52,062 bases of DNA from Apilactobacillus kunkeei (GTDB lineage: Bacteria > Bacillota > Bacilli > Lactobacillales > Lactobacillaceae): the NCBI RefSeq assembly GCF_001308195.1, contig NZ_JXDF01000027.1, positions 1 through 52,062 on the forward strand. The letters run 5' to 3'. Below, piece after piece: positions 34,778-42,980 of this stretch (the first letter of the stretch is position 1; the number at the start of each line of letters is the position of its first letter). A model generated the notes under the pieces. That model saw nothing but the letters and a program-made list of their open reading frames with translations. It ran no database searches and had not been told where the DNA came from. The translations under genes were made by a program, and so were the position numbers.

Positions 34778-35131
34778 TTATTTTGCGTCAATTACGACAG
34801 AACCAGCTAGTGTGCTGATCAACATAAACACAATAATTCCGACCGCGGAATCGTCAAATAGTTTTACTGACAGAATCACTGAAATTAATAGCACCAAAAA
34901 GAAGATGATTGATTCTAACAATTGGTTACTTGATTGCTTTTGCACGTGGAAAAGAAAATAAACCACCCTGTTAGCCCTGTTAAACAAGACTACCAAGAAG
35001 TATACCAATAGTAATAACAATCCAGTCAGAAACCAGTTAAATTTAAGCAATTCTGACACCAAAACTACGATGGATAACGGCATCCATAAGACAAGTAGTT
35101 CAGCGATAAAAAATCTTAAGTCTATATGCAT
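34778..35131 (-). CDS. Small membrane protein, unknown
   Basis: 117 aa with four predicted membrane helices (about 8-28, 33-50, 73-92, 95-113) and a short basic loop between helices 2 and 3 (NRANRVVYFLFHVQKQ). No family recognised. A GGAG lies 12 nt upstream of ATG, a weak spacing. Divergent from fumarase. Confidence 0.6.
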   Translation of the reverse strand: MHIDLRFFIAELLVLWMPLSIVVLVSELLKFNWFLTGLLLLLVYFLVVLFNRANRVVYFLFHVQKQSSNQLLESIIFFLVLLISVILSVKLFDDSAVGIIVFMLISTLAGSVVIDAK

Positions 35132-35251
35132 GATATATTGCTACTCCTACATAATATGTATATTCTATTGTATCATTTGGATAATGTTTTCGGTAGTAAG
35201 AGCTAAGGAAAATGGCTATAATTATCGTATATTCTAATAAAAGGACTTGAT

Positions 35252-36622
35252 ATGATGGAATTTCGCATTGAACACGATTCATTAGGTGAGGTCAAAGTAC
35301 CTAAAGACGCTTTATTTGGCCCCCAAACGCAACGTAGTCTACATAATTTTAACATTGGTCGCACCATGCCAATGGAAGTCATCTATGCACTTTTGAAGAT
35401 TAAAAAAGCCGTCGCTTTTGTTAACCACAATAATCAAACACTAGATGATAAAAAGTATTTCGCCATCAACGAAGCAATCGACAAACTAATCGATGGCGAC
35501 TATAAGGATGCCTTTCCACTTCACGTTTATCAAACCGGGAGCGGAACCCAAACCAACATGAACGTCAACGAAGTAGTCGCAAACCTTGCCAACAAACTAC
35601 ACCCAGACGCCCACGTTCATCCAAATGATCACGTCAACCAATCACAAAGCTCAAATGACACTTTCCCTACCGCCATGATGATGGCAGCATATCAAGCCAC
35701 CAACAGTGTCATTAAGACCGTTGAAAACCTAATCGCATCGTTTGATAAGAAACAAAATGAGTTCGCATCAATCATCAAGATTGGTCGTACTCACTTACAA
35801 GATGCCACTCCTATCACAGTCGGCCAAGAAATCAGTGGTTGGAAATCAACACTTGAACACGACGTTGTCACTTTAAACGCCATCAAACAATCACTACTAG
35901 AATTACCAATCGGTGGCACCGCCGTCGGAACTGGTCTAAACACCAAAAATGGTTTTGACCAAGACGTCGTCGATACCATTAATCACAACGAAAACACCAA
36001 CTACAAAGTGGCAGAAAACAAGTTCCATGGTCTAGCCGACCATTCCGAAATCACTTCGGTTCACGGTATTTTTAAGACCTTGGCATCCGATTTAATCAAG
36101 ATTGGAAACGATATCCGTTTTCTTTCTTCCGGACCTCGTGCTGGATACAACGAACTATCAATTCCAAGTAACGAACCGGGATCATCAATCATGCCTGGTA
36201 AGGTCAACCCTACTCAGATTGAAGCATTGACGATGGTTTCCGCAAAAGTATTTGGAAACGACGCTACCATTACCTTTGCTAATAGCCAAGGAAACTTCGA
36301 AATGAACGTTTACAAACCAATCATCATCGATAGTTTCTTGGAAAGTACCGAATTGTTGAATGAATCAATTAAGTCATTCACCGAAAAATTAGTTGATGGT
36401 TTAACAGTAAACGTCGATCGTATCAACGAACTATTGAATAATTCATTGATGCTAGTGACTGCCTTAAGCCCTCACATTGGTTATGAAAAGAGCGCCAAAA
36501 TCGCCCAATGGGCTGAACAAAATAACACCACCCTAAAGGAATCCGCTCAACATTTCGATATTGATGAAAAAGATTTCGACAAGTGGGTCAACGTTTCAAA
36601 TATGACTCACCCAAACAAATAA
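35252..36622 (+). CDS. fumC: Class II fumarate hydratase
   Basis: 456 aa, iron-independent fumarase/aspartase superfamily, interconverting fumarate and malate. GSGTQTNMNVNEV near 97, THLQDATPITVGQE near 180 and the superfamily signature GSSIMPGKVNP near 310 are intact. ATG at 35252 or the adjacent ATG at 35255, after AAAGGA. Cytosolic. Lactobacilli lack a full citric acid cycle, so it probably serves malate/fumarate use as electron sink. Monocistronic, ending in a shared terminator. Confidence 0.95.
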   Translation: MMEFRIEHDSLGEVKVPKDALFGPQTQRSLHNFNIGRTMPMEVIYALLKIKKAVAFVNHNNQTLDDKKYFAINEAIDKLIDGDYKDAFPLHVYQTGSGTQTNMNVNEVVANLANKLHPDAHVHPNDHVNQSQSSNDTFPTAMMMAAYQATNSVIKTVENLIASFDKKQNEFASIIKIGRTHLQDATPITVGQEISGWKSTLEHDVVTLNAIKQSLLELPIGGTAVGTGLNTKNGFDQDVVDTINHNENTNYKVAENKFHGLADHSEITSVHGIFKTLASDLIKIGNDIRFLSSGPRAGYNELSIPSNEPGSSIMPGKVNPTQIEALTMVSAKVFGNDATITFANSQGNFEMNVYKPIIIDSFLESTELLNESIKSFTEKLVDGLTVNVDRINELLNNSLMLVTALSPHIGYEKSAKIAQWAEQNNTTLKESAQHFDIDEKDFDKWVNVSNMTHPNK

Positions 36623-36634
36623 TTGAATGTACAC

Positions 36635-36669
36635 AAAAAGCAATGCCAGAATGAGGCATTGCTTTTTTA
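36635..36669. terminator. Bidirectional terminator
   Basis: AAAGCAATGCC / GGCATTGCTTTTTT between the convergent fumC and CPBP genes. Confidence 0.92.
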
Positions 36670-37368
36670 GTGATAATAATAACCAACAATCGATATCGTC
36701 ACAGCATTTAATACTATGTGCATCAAAATTGCGGCCCTAACGTTTCTAGTCTGGTTATATAACCAGGCCATCCAAAAACCATACTGGGCAAAGAAGATAA
36801 ACGAGAATAGATTATGATATCTCATATGGAATAATCCATAGAATAATGCGGAAACAATCTCACCTAACCATCGCCACTTATCGGAAAACGCCACGTCTAG
36901 AATGTAGGCTCTAAATACCAGTTCTTCTAGAATTGGTGACAAGAAGACGAACCCAATCACTAATAGAATTAACGACCACGTATTATCATACAGATCTCTA
37001 GGAAAGTGGATTGCTTCAATTTGGAATCTATTTTGGAAGAAAATATCGAACATGTAAATATAAGCCTGGGCAATTAAAAATGCCATCACAGTTGCGAAAG
37101 CTGTTAGTTGATAGTCCTTTAGACTTAGTACCTTAAATATATTCCCGTTACCGTATCGTCTGTACGCGTAAACCGCGAAGTTTAGCATAATGATGTAGGC
37201 ACCAAAGAATTCAATAGTTAAAGCCACATTATTAACGTTGGCCTGATTAGATTGAATATATTGAACAGGAATAAACTGAATTGAACTAGCAACCATGCAG
37301 ATTAGGCAAAAACCGATGAAACCACGTTTTAAGAGGTGGTCCGATCTCCAAGTGTCACTGTTACGCAC
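36667..37368 (-). CDS. CPBP (CAAX protease/Abi) family membrane protein, copy 1
   Basis: 233 aa, about 7 membrane helices. The three CPBP motifs are intact: EELVFR (E148, E149, R153), FYGLFH (H181) and HIVLN (H217, N221). These are intramembrane glutamate proteases; in lactic acid bacteria relatives give bacteriocin self-immunity or process membrane proteins. A second copy from the same family is next to it. Confidence 0.88.
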   Translation of the reverse strand: MRNSDTWRSDHLLKRGFIGFCLICMVASSIQFIPVQYIQSNQANVNNVALTIEFFGAYIIMLNFAVYAYRRYGNGNIFKVLSLKDYQLTAFATVMAFLIAQAYIYMFDIFFQNRFQIEAIHFPRDLYDNTWSLILLVIGFVFLSPILEELVFRAYILDVAFSDKWRWLGEIVSALFYGLFHMRYHNLFSFIFFAQYGFWMAWLYNQTRNVRAAILMHIVLNAVTISIVGYYYH

Positions 37369-37471
37369 CGTTCATCCTTCTTTCTAGATGTTATCAATGA
37401 AAACCATTTTTAAACTCTTAATTTTTATACTCTTATATAATACTCAAGACGTATTTTACCATTGAACGGTG

Positions 37472-38269
37472 CTATAATTTCTTAAGTTTTGGTAAAATTT
37501 TGTTGTCAGATGACTTGTAATTAATGATTGAGAGTGCCACGATTGAATATATCAATACATACATAGATAGCCCCCACCATTGGTTAGTTTGGACACTTGT
37601 ATAATTGGTTGCTGACATTCCCTTAATCAATGTCACCAAGAAATCATAAATAAAGTGAAGCGCCATTGGAACGATGATGGTCCCACTCTTAATGTATACG
37701 GCACCCAATAGCATTCCTAATGCGGCTGCATTGACCACTTGAAGAGAAGTAAAACCAAATGATTGGCTGGTAAGGTTAATGTAGTGGAAACCACCAAAAA
37801 TTAGCGCAGAGATAACCAAACTGGTAATGATTCTCCATTGATCAGTTGATTTTCTCGTCATTAGTTTTAATACAAATGCTAGAATGATTCCTCTAAACAT
37901 CAATTCTTCAGGCAATGCCGCAATGGTGCCGACGTCTAATGCAATCCAGAAGTTCTTATGCGTAAAACATGTAAGTACGATGGTAAAGCAGATAACTAGA
38001 AATACTAGCCACCCCACCTTGGTCTCACTGGGTTTGAAGAATATCTTTTGTTTGATAATCCAGTAGTTCAATAAACAAATTACCAAAATTGACACAATCT
38101 TGTAGATGTTTAAGTAAGTGTAGAAGTGTTCGACTGGATTGAAGGCAAATAGATGGAACACAAATTTATAAACATGTGGCATCACGTAATCATCGATTAA
38201 CAATTCTGCAATCAAGATGATTGGAATTAAGATCCATTTCCAATTATCCTTAATCTTTTGGTTTAACAT
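37472..38269 (-). CDS. CPBP (CAAX protease/Abi) family membrane protein, copy 2
   Basis: 265 aa, about 8 helices. Motifs: PEELMFRG (E121, E122, R126), FGGFH (H162) and HFIYD (H205, D209). It is only distantly similar to copy 1, so this is not a recent duplication. Lies downstream of the LytTR/ABC operon but after its terminator, with a separate start. Confidence 0.88.
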   Translation of the reverse strand: MLNQKIKDNWKWILIPIILIAELLIDDYVMPHVYKFVFHLFAFNPVEHFYTYLNIYKIVSILVICLLNYWIIKQKIFFKPSETKVGWLVFLVICFTIVLTCFTHKNFWIALDVGTIAALPEELMFRGIILAFVLKLMTRKSTDQWRIITSLVISALIFGGFHYINLTSQSFGFTSLQVVNAAALGMLLGAVYIKSGTIIVPMALHFIYDFLVTLIKGMSATNYTSVQTNQWWGLSMYVLIYSIVALSIINYKSSDNKILPKLKKL

Positions 38270-38329
38270 TTAATCACATCCGTTAAATTAATTATAGGTT
38301 CATTCTATCATACTAAGTTAAAACAAAAT

Positions 38330-38358
38330 AAAAGCAGCCATTATCGGCTGCTTTTTTA
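38330..38358 (-). terminator. Terminator of the ABC/LytTR/DUF3021 operon
   Basis: AGCAGCC / GGCTGCT hairpin with flanking A/T tracts after the DUF3021 stop. Confidence 0.85.
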
Positions 38359-38366
38359 AGCTCTTC

Positions 38367-38795
38367 TTAATTATTTTTTTGGTTCATTTTTTGTTTACGT
38401 TTAGTGATTTCATCATTAATTTCTCTAGTAGAACGATGAAACATAGCGATGCTACTGCTACAAATAATCACATAAATGACTATGAATTCAACGGTAAAGG
38501 TGGTAAAGATGTTTGGATTCCAAAAATCAAAATATGGTGTAATTACGAGATTCAATGCGACAACAATCATGTATGATAAAGCACCATGAATGACAAATTC
38601 CCATACAATACCGATTCTTTCACTCTTAAATATCACACTCAGTAATCCGATTAATCCACTTGCGAATAAAAAGATTAACCTATCAGATATGTTATAGGAA
38701 CTGCTATTAAAGTATAATCCGGTAACTACATATAAAAATGATCCATACAACATCCCCATAAAGAAACGCTTAAATAGATTCCAAAATAAGTTCAT
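38367..38795 (-). CDS. DUF3021 family membrane protein
   Basis: 142 aa, four membrane helices and a basic C-terminal tail (KRKQKMNQKN). DUF3021 proteins are regularly encoded next to a LytTR regulator and are thought to modulate it. RBS AAGGATGTGAG lies at the end of the LytTR gene, 6 nt gap, implying coupling. Confidence 0.8.
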   Translation of the reverse strand: MNLFWNLFKRFFMGMLYGSFLYVVTGLYFNSSSYNISDRLIFLFASGLIGLLSVIFKSERIGIVWEFVIHGALSYMIVVALNLVITPYFDFWNPNIFTTFTVEFIVIYVIICSSSIAMFHRSTREINDEITKRKQKMNQKNN

Positions 38796-38801
38796 AATTT
38801 C

Positions 38802-39257
38802 TCACATCCTTAGACTTTTCTTCAAACCAGGTAAATACTTACGACTAACATTTAACTTTAAATCATTAGTTAAAAATGCCGTCATGTTTCCCGAAAATGC
38901 TGTTTCCATATAATCTAAGTGATCAATATTGATAATCGCGGATTTACTGATTTGAATAAAGTGATGTTTTTTCAATTTTTCATACATATCTTTTAAAGTC
39001 CCAGTGGTGACAAACTGTTCCTCAGTGGTGTAGATATTCAATTCATTTTGATAGACCTCAATGCCGACAATATCATCAACAGCAATCATCTGAACACGGT
39101 CGTTAGTATTAACTGGAAGCCAATTATCATTTTCATTCGATGCATCCTTTAGCATCGATAATAAGTCAATGACTTCAGGGGTTAGTTCTTTGGCACTGAC
39201 CAACACGTTGATTTCGTCATCGTTCAATCGACCATCCTTATTAAAATCAATCTTCAA
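38802..39257 (-). CDS. LytTR-domain transcriptional regulator
   Basis: 151 aa from TTG at 39257, 8 nt after GGAGG; the in-frame GTG at 39266 sits on the Shine-Dalgarno itself. The N-terminal about 50 residues are a short dimer-type domain (ELTPEVIDLLSMLKDA); residues about 55-151 are LytTR (VDDIVGIEVYQNELNIYTTEEQFVTTGTLKDMYEKL; FIQISKSAIINIDHLDYME). There is no receiver domain, so it is not a classical two-component regulator. Probably controls this operon through the direct repeat at 41095-41124. Confidence 0.9.
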   Translation of the reverse strand: MKIDFNKDGRLNDDEINVLVSAKELTPEVIDLLSMLKDASNENDNWLPVNTNDRVQMIAVDDIVGIEVYQNELNIYTTEEQFVTTGTLKDMYEKLKKHHFIQISKSAIINIDHLDYMETAFSGNMTAFLTNDLKLNVSRKYLPGLKKSLRM

Positions 39258-39290
39258 TCTACCCACCTCCTTTTTTATATCTTATCATAA

Positions 39291-40148
39291 CTACTTTGCA
39301 TTTTTTCTAAATCTAGTTAGCATCACAAATGCAATTAGGAAAACACCGATAAATGATACGCATACCCATGCATCCCCGATTGATTTTTCAAAGCCATTAA
39401 TCACAAGTCCCATTGTGGATTTAAAATTACTTAGCACGTGACTATCCACATGTTGAAAACTCGTCTTTATTTGTGAGTTCATCAAAATATTTCTTACCAG
39501 CGAAGCATCGTAAGGAGCTGGTGTATACTTTAGAATCTTGCTGGCACCACTTGGAAGCAATCCTAATGGCATGTAGACTCCCGCAAAGAAACCCGCAGAA
39601 CTGGAAATAATCGCATTCAATGACGGGATTACTGATGCCTTTTTAACAAACATCAAGATAATCATGTTGAAGAGTGTCCAAACCACACTACCAATCAACA
39701 TTGCGCCCAATAGTTGACCCGAAATAGCAAAGTTAAAGGGAAGTTGATCCATCAACATGAATAAAACGGATAGGATGACATAAACAATCACCTGCATCAT
39801 TAAACCAATCAAGGTGGCACTAATGACGTAGCTCATATCAATCACTGATTTATTCGCATTGGTCATCATTAGATCATCCATGCGTTTACTTTCAATATCA
39901 TAGATTCTTTGGTGCAAAGCATCCCCAGTAGTTGTGATGGCAGCAATCGCAATGGTTCCACCAATTAACCAATAATCCAGTAGTTTGACCCCATCATCAA
40001 TACCTGTCCATCCCTTTTGAATGTTATTTTTCAAGAAAACCACGTACAAGACCACCGAGATTAGTGCACCCATTAGTGAAAAGATAATGCGCTTTCTATC
40101 ACTAAAATATAATTTCAAATTACGATTGATTAAACTAGCTAAAATCAT
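39291..40148 (-). CDS. ABC-2 type transporter permease
   Basis: 285 aa, six membrane helices. NRNLKLYFSDRKRIIFSLMGALISVVLYVVFL at the N-terminus and SSAGFFAGVYMPLGLLPSGASKILKYTPAPY near 180-210 are typical of ABC-2 exporters. Pairs with the ATPase whose stop it overlaps by one base. Substrate unknown; relatives export lipids, drugs or peptides. Confidence 0.9.
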   Translation of the reverse strand: MILASLINRNLKLYFSDRKRIIFSLMGALISVVLYVVFLKNNIQKGWTGIDDGVKLLDYWLIGGTIAIAAITTTGDALHQRIYDIESKRMDDLMMTNANKSVIDMSYVISATLIGLMMQVIVYVILSVLFMLMDQLPFNFAISGQLLGAMLIGSVVWTLFNMIILMFVKKASVIPSLNAIISSSAGFFAGVYMPLGLLPSGASKILKYTPAPYDASLVRNILMNSQIKTSFQHVDSHVLSNFKSTMGLVINGFEKSIGDAWVCVSFIGVFLIAFVMLTRFRKNAK

Positions 40149-41029
40149 TACTTAATCTCCTTTCCGGTCAAAGCAATAAAGATATCGTCCATTGATCCGT
40201 GAATATATTCAAAGTCTGAAATATCATTTTTGTATTCTTCTATAATGCTGATTGCTTCTTGATATGAATTAACTTTTAATAACACCTTATTGTGCAAAAC
40301 TTTAACGTCATCAAGCATGGATAATTTATCCACAGTGGATAAGTCGTTTGCGTAAAGTATCAATGTATTCTGTGCATAACGCGCCTTTAGATTGTCAACA
40401 GTATCAGAGGCTACAATCTTTCCCTTATCCAGTACATATACCCAATCAGATTGATCAGCTTCTTCCAAGTAGTGAGTTGTCAATATAATGGTTAATCCCA
40501 TTTCATGGCGTAGCTCATTTAGTACTTCCCAAATTTTATTTCTGGTCTGAATATCTAAACCAGTTGATGGTTCATCCAAAAATAATAATTTTGGCTTACT
40601 TAGCAATGCACGCGCAATGTCGACACGTCTTCTTTGTCCACCGGATAATGAGCCATACTTTTGTTTTTGAATGGATTTGATTTCTAACTTATCTAGCAAA
40701 TCCTTTTGAAAATCAGCATCAAAATTCTTATAAAGTCTGCCAGCAATCTTTAAGTTATCTTCAACAGATAAAGATTTATCTAGAACACTATTTTGGAAGA
40801 CAACACCTAATGAATCGTTGTAATTTTTATCATTGGGGGTCAAACCGTTTAGTTGAATCTCTCCTGCATCTGGTTTTAATAGACCAATTAACATGTTAAT
40901 GGTTGTCGATTTTCCGGCTCCGTTATGACCTAGAAAAGCGACAAGTTGACCATCATTAATTTGCAAATCGATGTGATCAACTGCAATTTTATTTTTAAAT
41001 CGTTTTGTTAATCCGTTTACTTCTAACAT
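40148..41029 (-). CDS. ABC transporter ATP-binding protein
   Basis: 293 aa from ATG at 41029 after AGGAGGTTATAAA; a longer frame to 41155 lacks support. Walker A GHNGAGKST near 36-44, signature LSGGQRRR near 134, Walker B LLFLDEPSTGLD near 154 and the switch His in TTHYLEEAD. The C-terminal about 70 residues (DDVKVLHNKVLLKVNSYQEAISIIEEY) resemble the accessory domain of DrrA/NatA-type exporters. First gene of the ABC/LytTR/DUF3021 operon. Confidence 0.93.
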   Translation of the reverse strand: MLEVNGLTKRFKNKIAVDHIDLQINDGQLVAFLGHNGAGKSTTINMLIGLLKPDAGEIQLNGLTPNDKNYNDSLGVVFQNSVLDKSLSVEDNLKIAGRLYKNFDADFQKDLLDKLEIKSIQKQKYGSLSGGQRRRVDIARALLSKPKLLFLDEPSTGLDIQTRNKIWEVLNELRHEMGLTIILTTHYLEEADQSDWVYVLDKGKIVASDTVDNLKARYAQNTLILYANDLSTVDKLSMLDDVKVLHNKVLLKVNSYQEAISIIEEYKNDISDFEYIHGSMDDIFIALTGKEIK

Positions 41030-41094
41030 TTTATAACCTCCTAATCGATATGATAATCTTACGTCAATTCGACAAATTAATAACAAAATTTCAT

Positions 41095-41124
41095 ATAAGT
41101 GGTATTTTTTGCTAGCTAAACGGT
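41095..41124 (-). promoter_or_regulatory. LytTR-type direct repeat operator
   Basis: On the minus strand ACCGTTTAG (41116-41124) and ACCACTTAT (41095-41103) are in direct orientation, 21 bp start to start. The first fits the published AgrA/LytTR half-site pattern [TA][AC][CA]GTTN[AG][TG] at every position; the second departs at two of the GTT bases. It lies 66-95 nt upstream of the ABC ATPase start, so it is the probable binding site of the operon's own LytTR protein. Confidence 0.65.
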
Positions 41125-41137
41125 AATAATCACAATA

Positions 41138-41173
41138 TAAAAACCACAAGCCCATTGGACCTGTGGTTTTTAT
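41138..41173 (-). terminator. Terminator of the PTPS-related gene
   Basis: AAAACCACAGG / CTTGTGGTTTTT on the minus strand, 7 nt after the stop at 41180. Confidence 0.88.
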
Positions 41174-41179
41174 CGTTTA

Positions 41180-42865
41180 TTATTTATTATTTTTAAATCC
41201 ATACTTTCTGATCAATGCTGTTATCAAAATAATAATTCCGACAACTGCAAATAAATATGAAAGTAGTTCCTTCTTAGTTCGATGAACGATAATCTGAACG
41301 TGATGACGACCAGCTGAAAGATGGGAAACCGTTAGTAAAGCATGGTGATTAGCCGTTGTTTTAACAACTTTACCATCAACAAGCACTTCATAAGAAATCC
41401 CTTTGTAATGTAGGAAAGGCAATGTTAGTTTCTTAATTTTAACCGGTGCTTTAAATGAGTACTTACCATCACCTAATAACTTTACTTTTAATCGTTGATT
41501 ACCGTTATAGGTAGCAATATGTTTGTTGGTATTACCATAATACTTCATTGCTGCGCTTGGATAGTAGTCACTCACCCCAACGTCACTAAAAATCATATTG
41601 TTGAAATCCTGATTATTATTCAAACGGTACTTCTTACCATCTTCATAAAATTTGTGATTCAACTCAAGATTATTCTTGGTTTCATTAACCACTGATTGTT
41701 GAGCATTAAATTGCAACAATACAATTCCAATCGTTGCAACAACAATTGCAGTCCATGTAAATGATTCTTTTTTGAACATTTTCACAACAATTTCAGCGAA
41801 TAGATAACAAAAAATTAGTTGTGGAATGATGTTTAAACGCCAAGTGAATTGAAGAGAATCATTAATTCCAGTCTTCGCAATTAAATCCCAAGGAAACAAA
41901 TTACTACATAGAATTAAGAATCCAATTCCAACAAATAATAATTGTTTCGAATATGTTCCCAGACGTCTAAAAAAGATAATCCCGAAAGCTAATCCTAATA
42001 AATTAATTATATTGAAAAATGGACCTACACTATTTTGAATAATTGATAGGTACCAGACATATGTGTCTGTTCCAGCAACTTTCCAATAAGATGGTGGAAA
42101 ATTAATAGAATTATTACCAACAATAATTATAAACGGTATCCAGTATAGTGCAGTTAGTAAAACGGTCATCACAACTGCTTTTCCCAAAGCGATTAACTTA
42201 TCTTTGTTTAGTAATTTCATAATGTTAATAAGTGTCATAACAATTAAGAAAAAGATGGCAATTGCAGTATTTACCACGTGACACATGATGATCGCACTCA
42301 TTCCGAGACTTAATTCAATCCAGTCGTTTTTTTCTAATAGATTTAAGAAGCCAAAAAGAATTAATGGTAAATAAATGATAGAAGATGAACGCCCGATATC
42401 ATAACTGATAACGGCATGGAATAAAACTGTGGCCGCCAAAGTGTAACCAGATGCAAAAATAAAACTAATCTTTCTGTTATAGTTGTAGCTATAACTAGCA
42501 AAGTAAGCCACAATCAACGCAAAAAAGTTTCTTAGCATCAATACGGTATAAACCAACGGAATAAATGATTTAATTACCAAAGAAAGTAATGCAATAGGCA
42601 ACATCCCTAATTGTGGGTACAATGCCATTACGGCGGAACCAGTTTGGTTATATTGGTTTAATGCTACCAGTGGAAACGGACTCTTATTAACTAATGATTC
42701 ACGTAAGTCCCAAATTCGTTCCCAGTGAAAATGCATGTCTGATCCCATTGTAATAAATTTGTAGTGCCACATAATTGAGACACTTAATATCGACATGACC
42801 ATAAAAATTAAAATGACAATCGCATGATTGCGCCAGAGGTCATGCAGTCTATTTTTTAGATTCAT
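41180..42865 (-). CDS. PTPS-related integral membrane protein
   Basis: 561 aa, about 11-12 membrane helices then a beta-rich C-terminal domain of about 130 residues and a last helix. The first loop GSDMHFHWERIWDLRESL and the NQYNQTGSAVMALYPQLGMLPIALL segment are typical of '6-pyruvoyl-tetrahydropterin synthase-related' membrane proteins, which look like GT-C glycosyltransferases. Acceptor and donor unknown. Monocistronic. Confidence 0.78.
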   Translation of the reverse strand: MNLKNRLHDLWRNHAIVILIFMVMSILSVSIMWHYKFITMGSDMHFHWERIWDLRESLVNKSPFPLVALNQYNQTGSAVMALYPQLGMLPIALLSLVIKSFIPLVYTVLMLRNFFALIVAYFASYSYNYNRKISFIFASGYTLAATVLFHAVISYDIGRSSSIIYLPLILFGFLNLLEKNDWIELSLGMSAIIMCHVVNTAIAIFFLIVMTLINIMKLLNKDKLIALGKAVVMTVLLTALYWIPFIIIVGNNSINFPPSYWKVAGTDTYVWYLSIIQNSVGPFFNIINLLGLAFGIIFFRRLGTYSKQLLFVGIGFLILCSNLFPWDLIAKTGINDSLQFTWRLNIIPQLIFCYLFAEIVVKMFKKESFTWTAIVVATIGIVLLQFNAQQSVVNETKNNLELNHKFYEDGKKYRLNNNQDFNNMIFSDVGVSDYYPSAAMKYYGNTNKHIATYNGNQRLKVKLLGDGKYSFKAPVKIKKLTLPFLHYKGISYEVLVDGKVVKTTANHHALLTVSHLSAGRHHVQIIVHRTKKELLSYLFAVVGIIILITALIRKYGFKNNK

Positions 42866-42943
42866 TATAATTAAATACCTCTAATCGTTATTTAATATCA
42901 TCTAATTATACCATTATTATAAAAAACTAGAATTTAAAAAAAT

Positions 42944-42978
42944 AAAAAGGTCATCCATTATAAGATGACCTTTTTATT
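42944..42978 (-). terminator. Terminator of OppA copy 2
   Basis: AAAGGTCATC / GATGACCTTTTTATT hairpin right after the stop at 42981. Confidence 0.9.
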
Positions 42979-42980
42979 AA

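Noticed and set aside
39219-39254. EF-hand-like loop DFNKDGRLNDDE in the LytTR protein N-terminus
   Set aside because: It fits the DxNxDG...E spacing, but the segment aligns with the usual acidic N-terminus of stand-alone LytTR proteins and no second EF-hand helix pair is apparent; probably coincidence.
41030-41155. 42-codon N-terminal extension of the ABC ATPase
   Set aside because: It crosses the promoter and LytTR sites and has no RBS, whereas ATG at 41029 follows AGGAGG.
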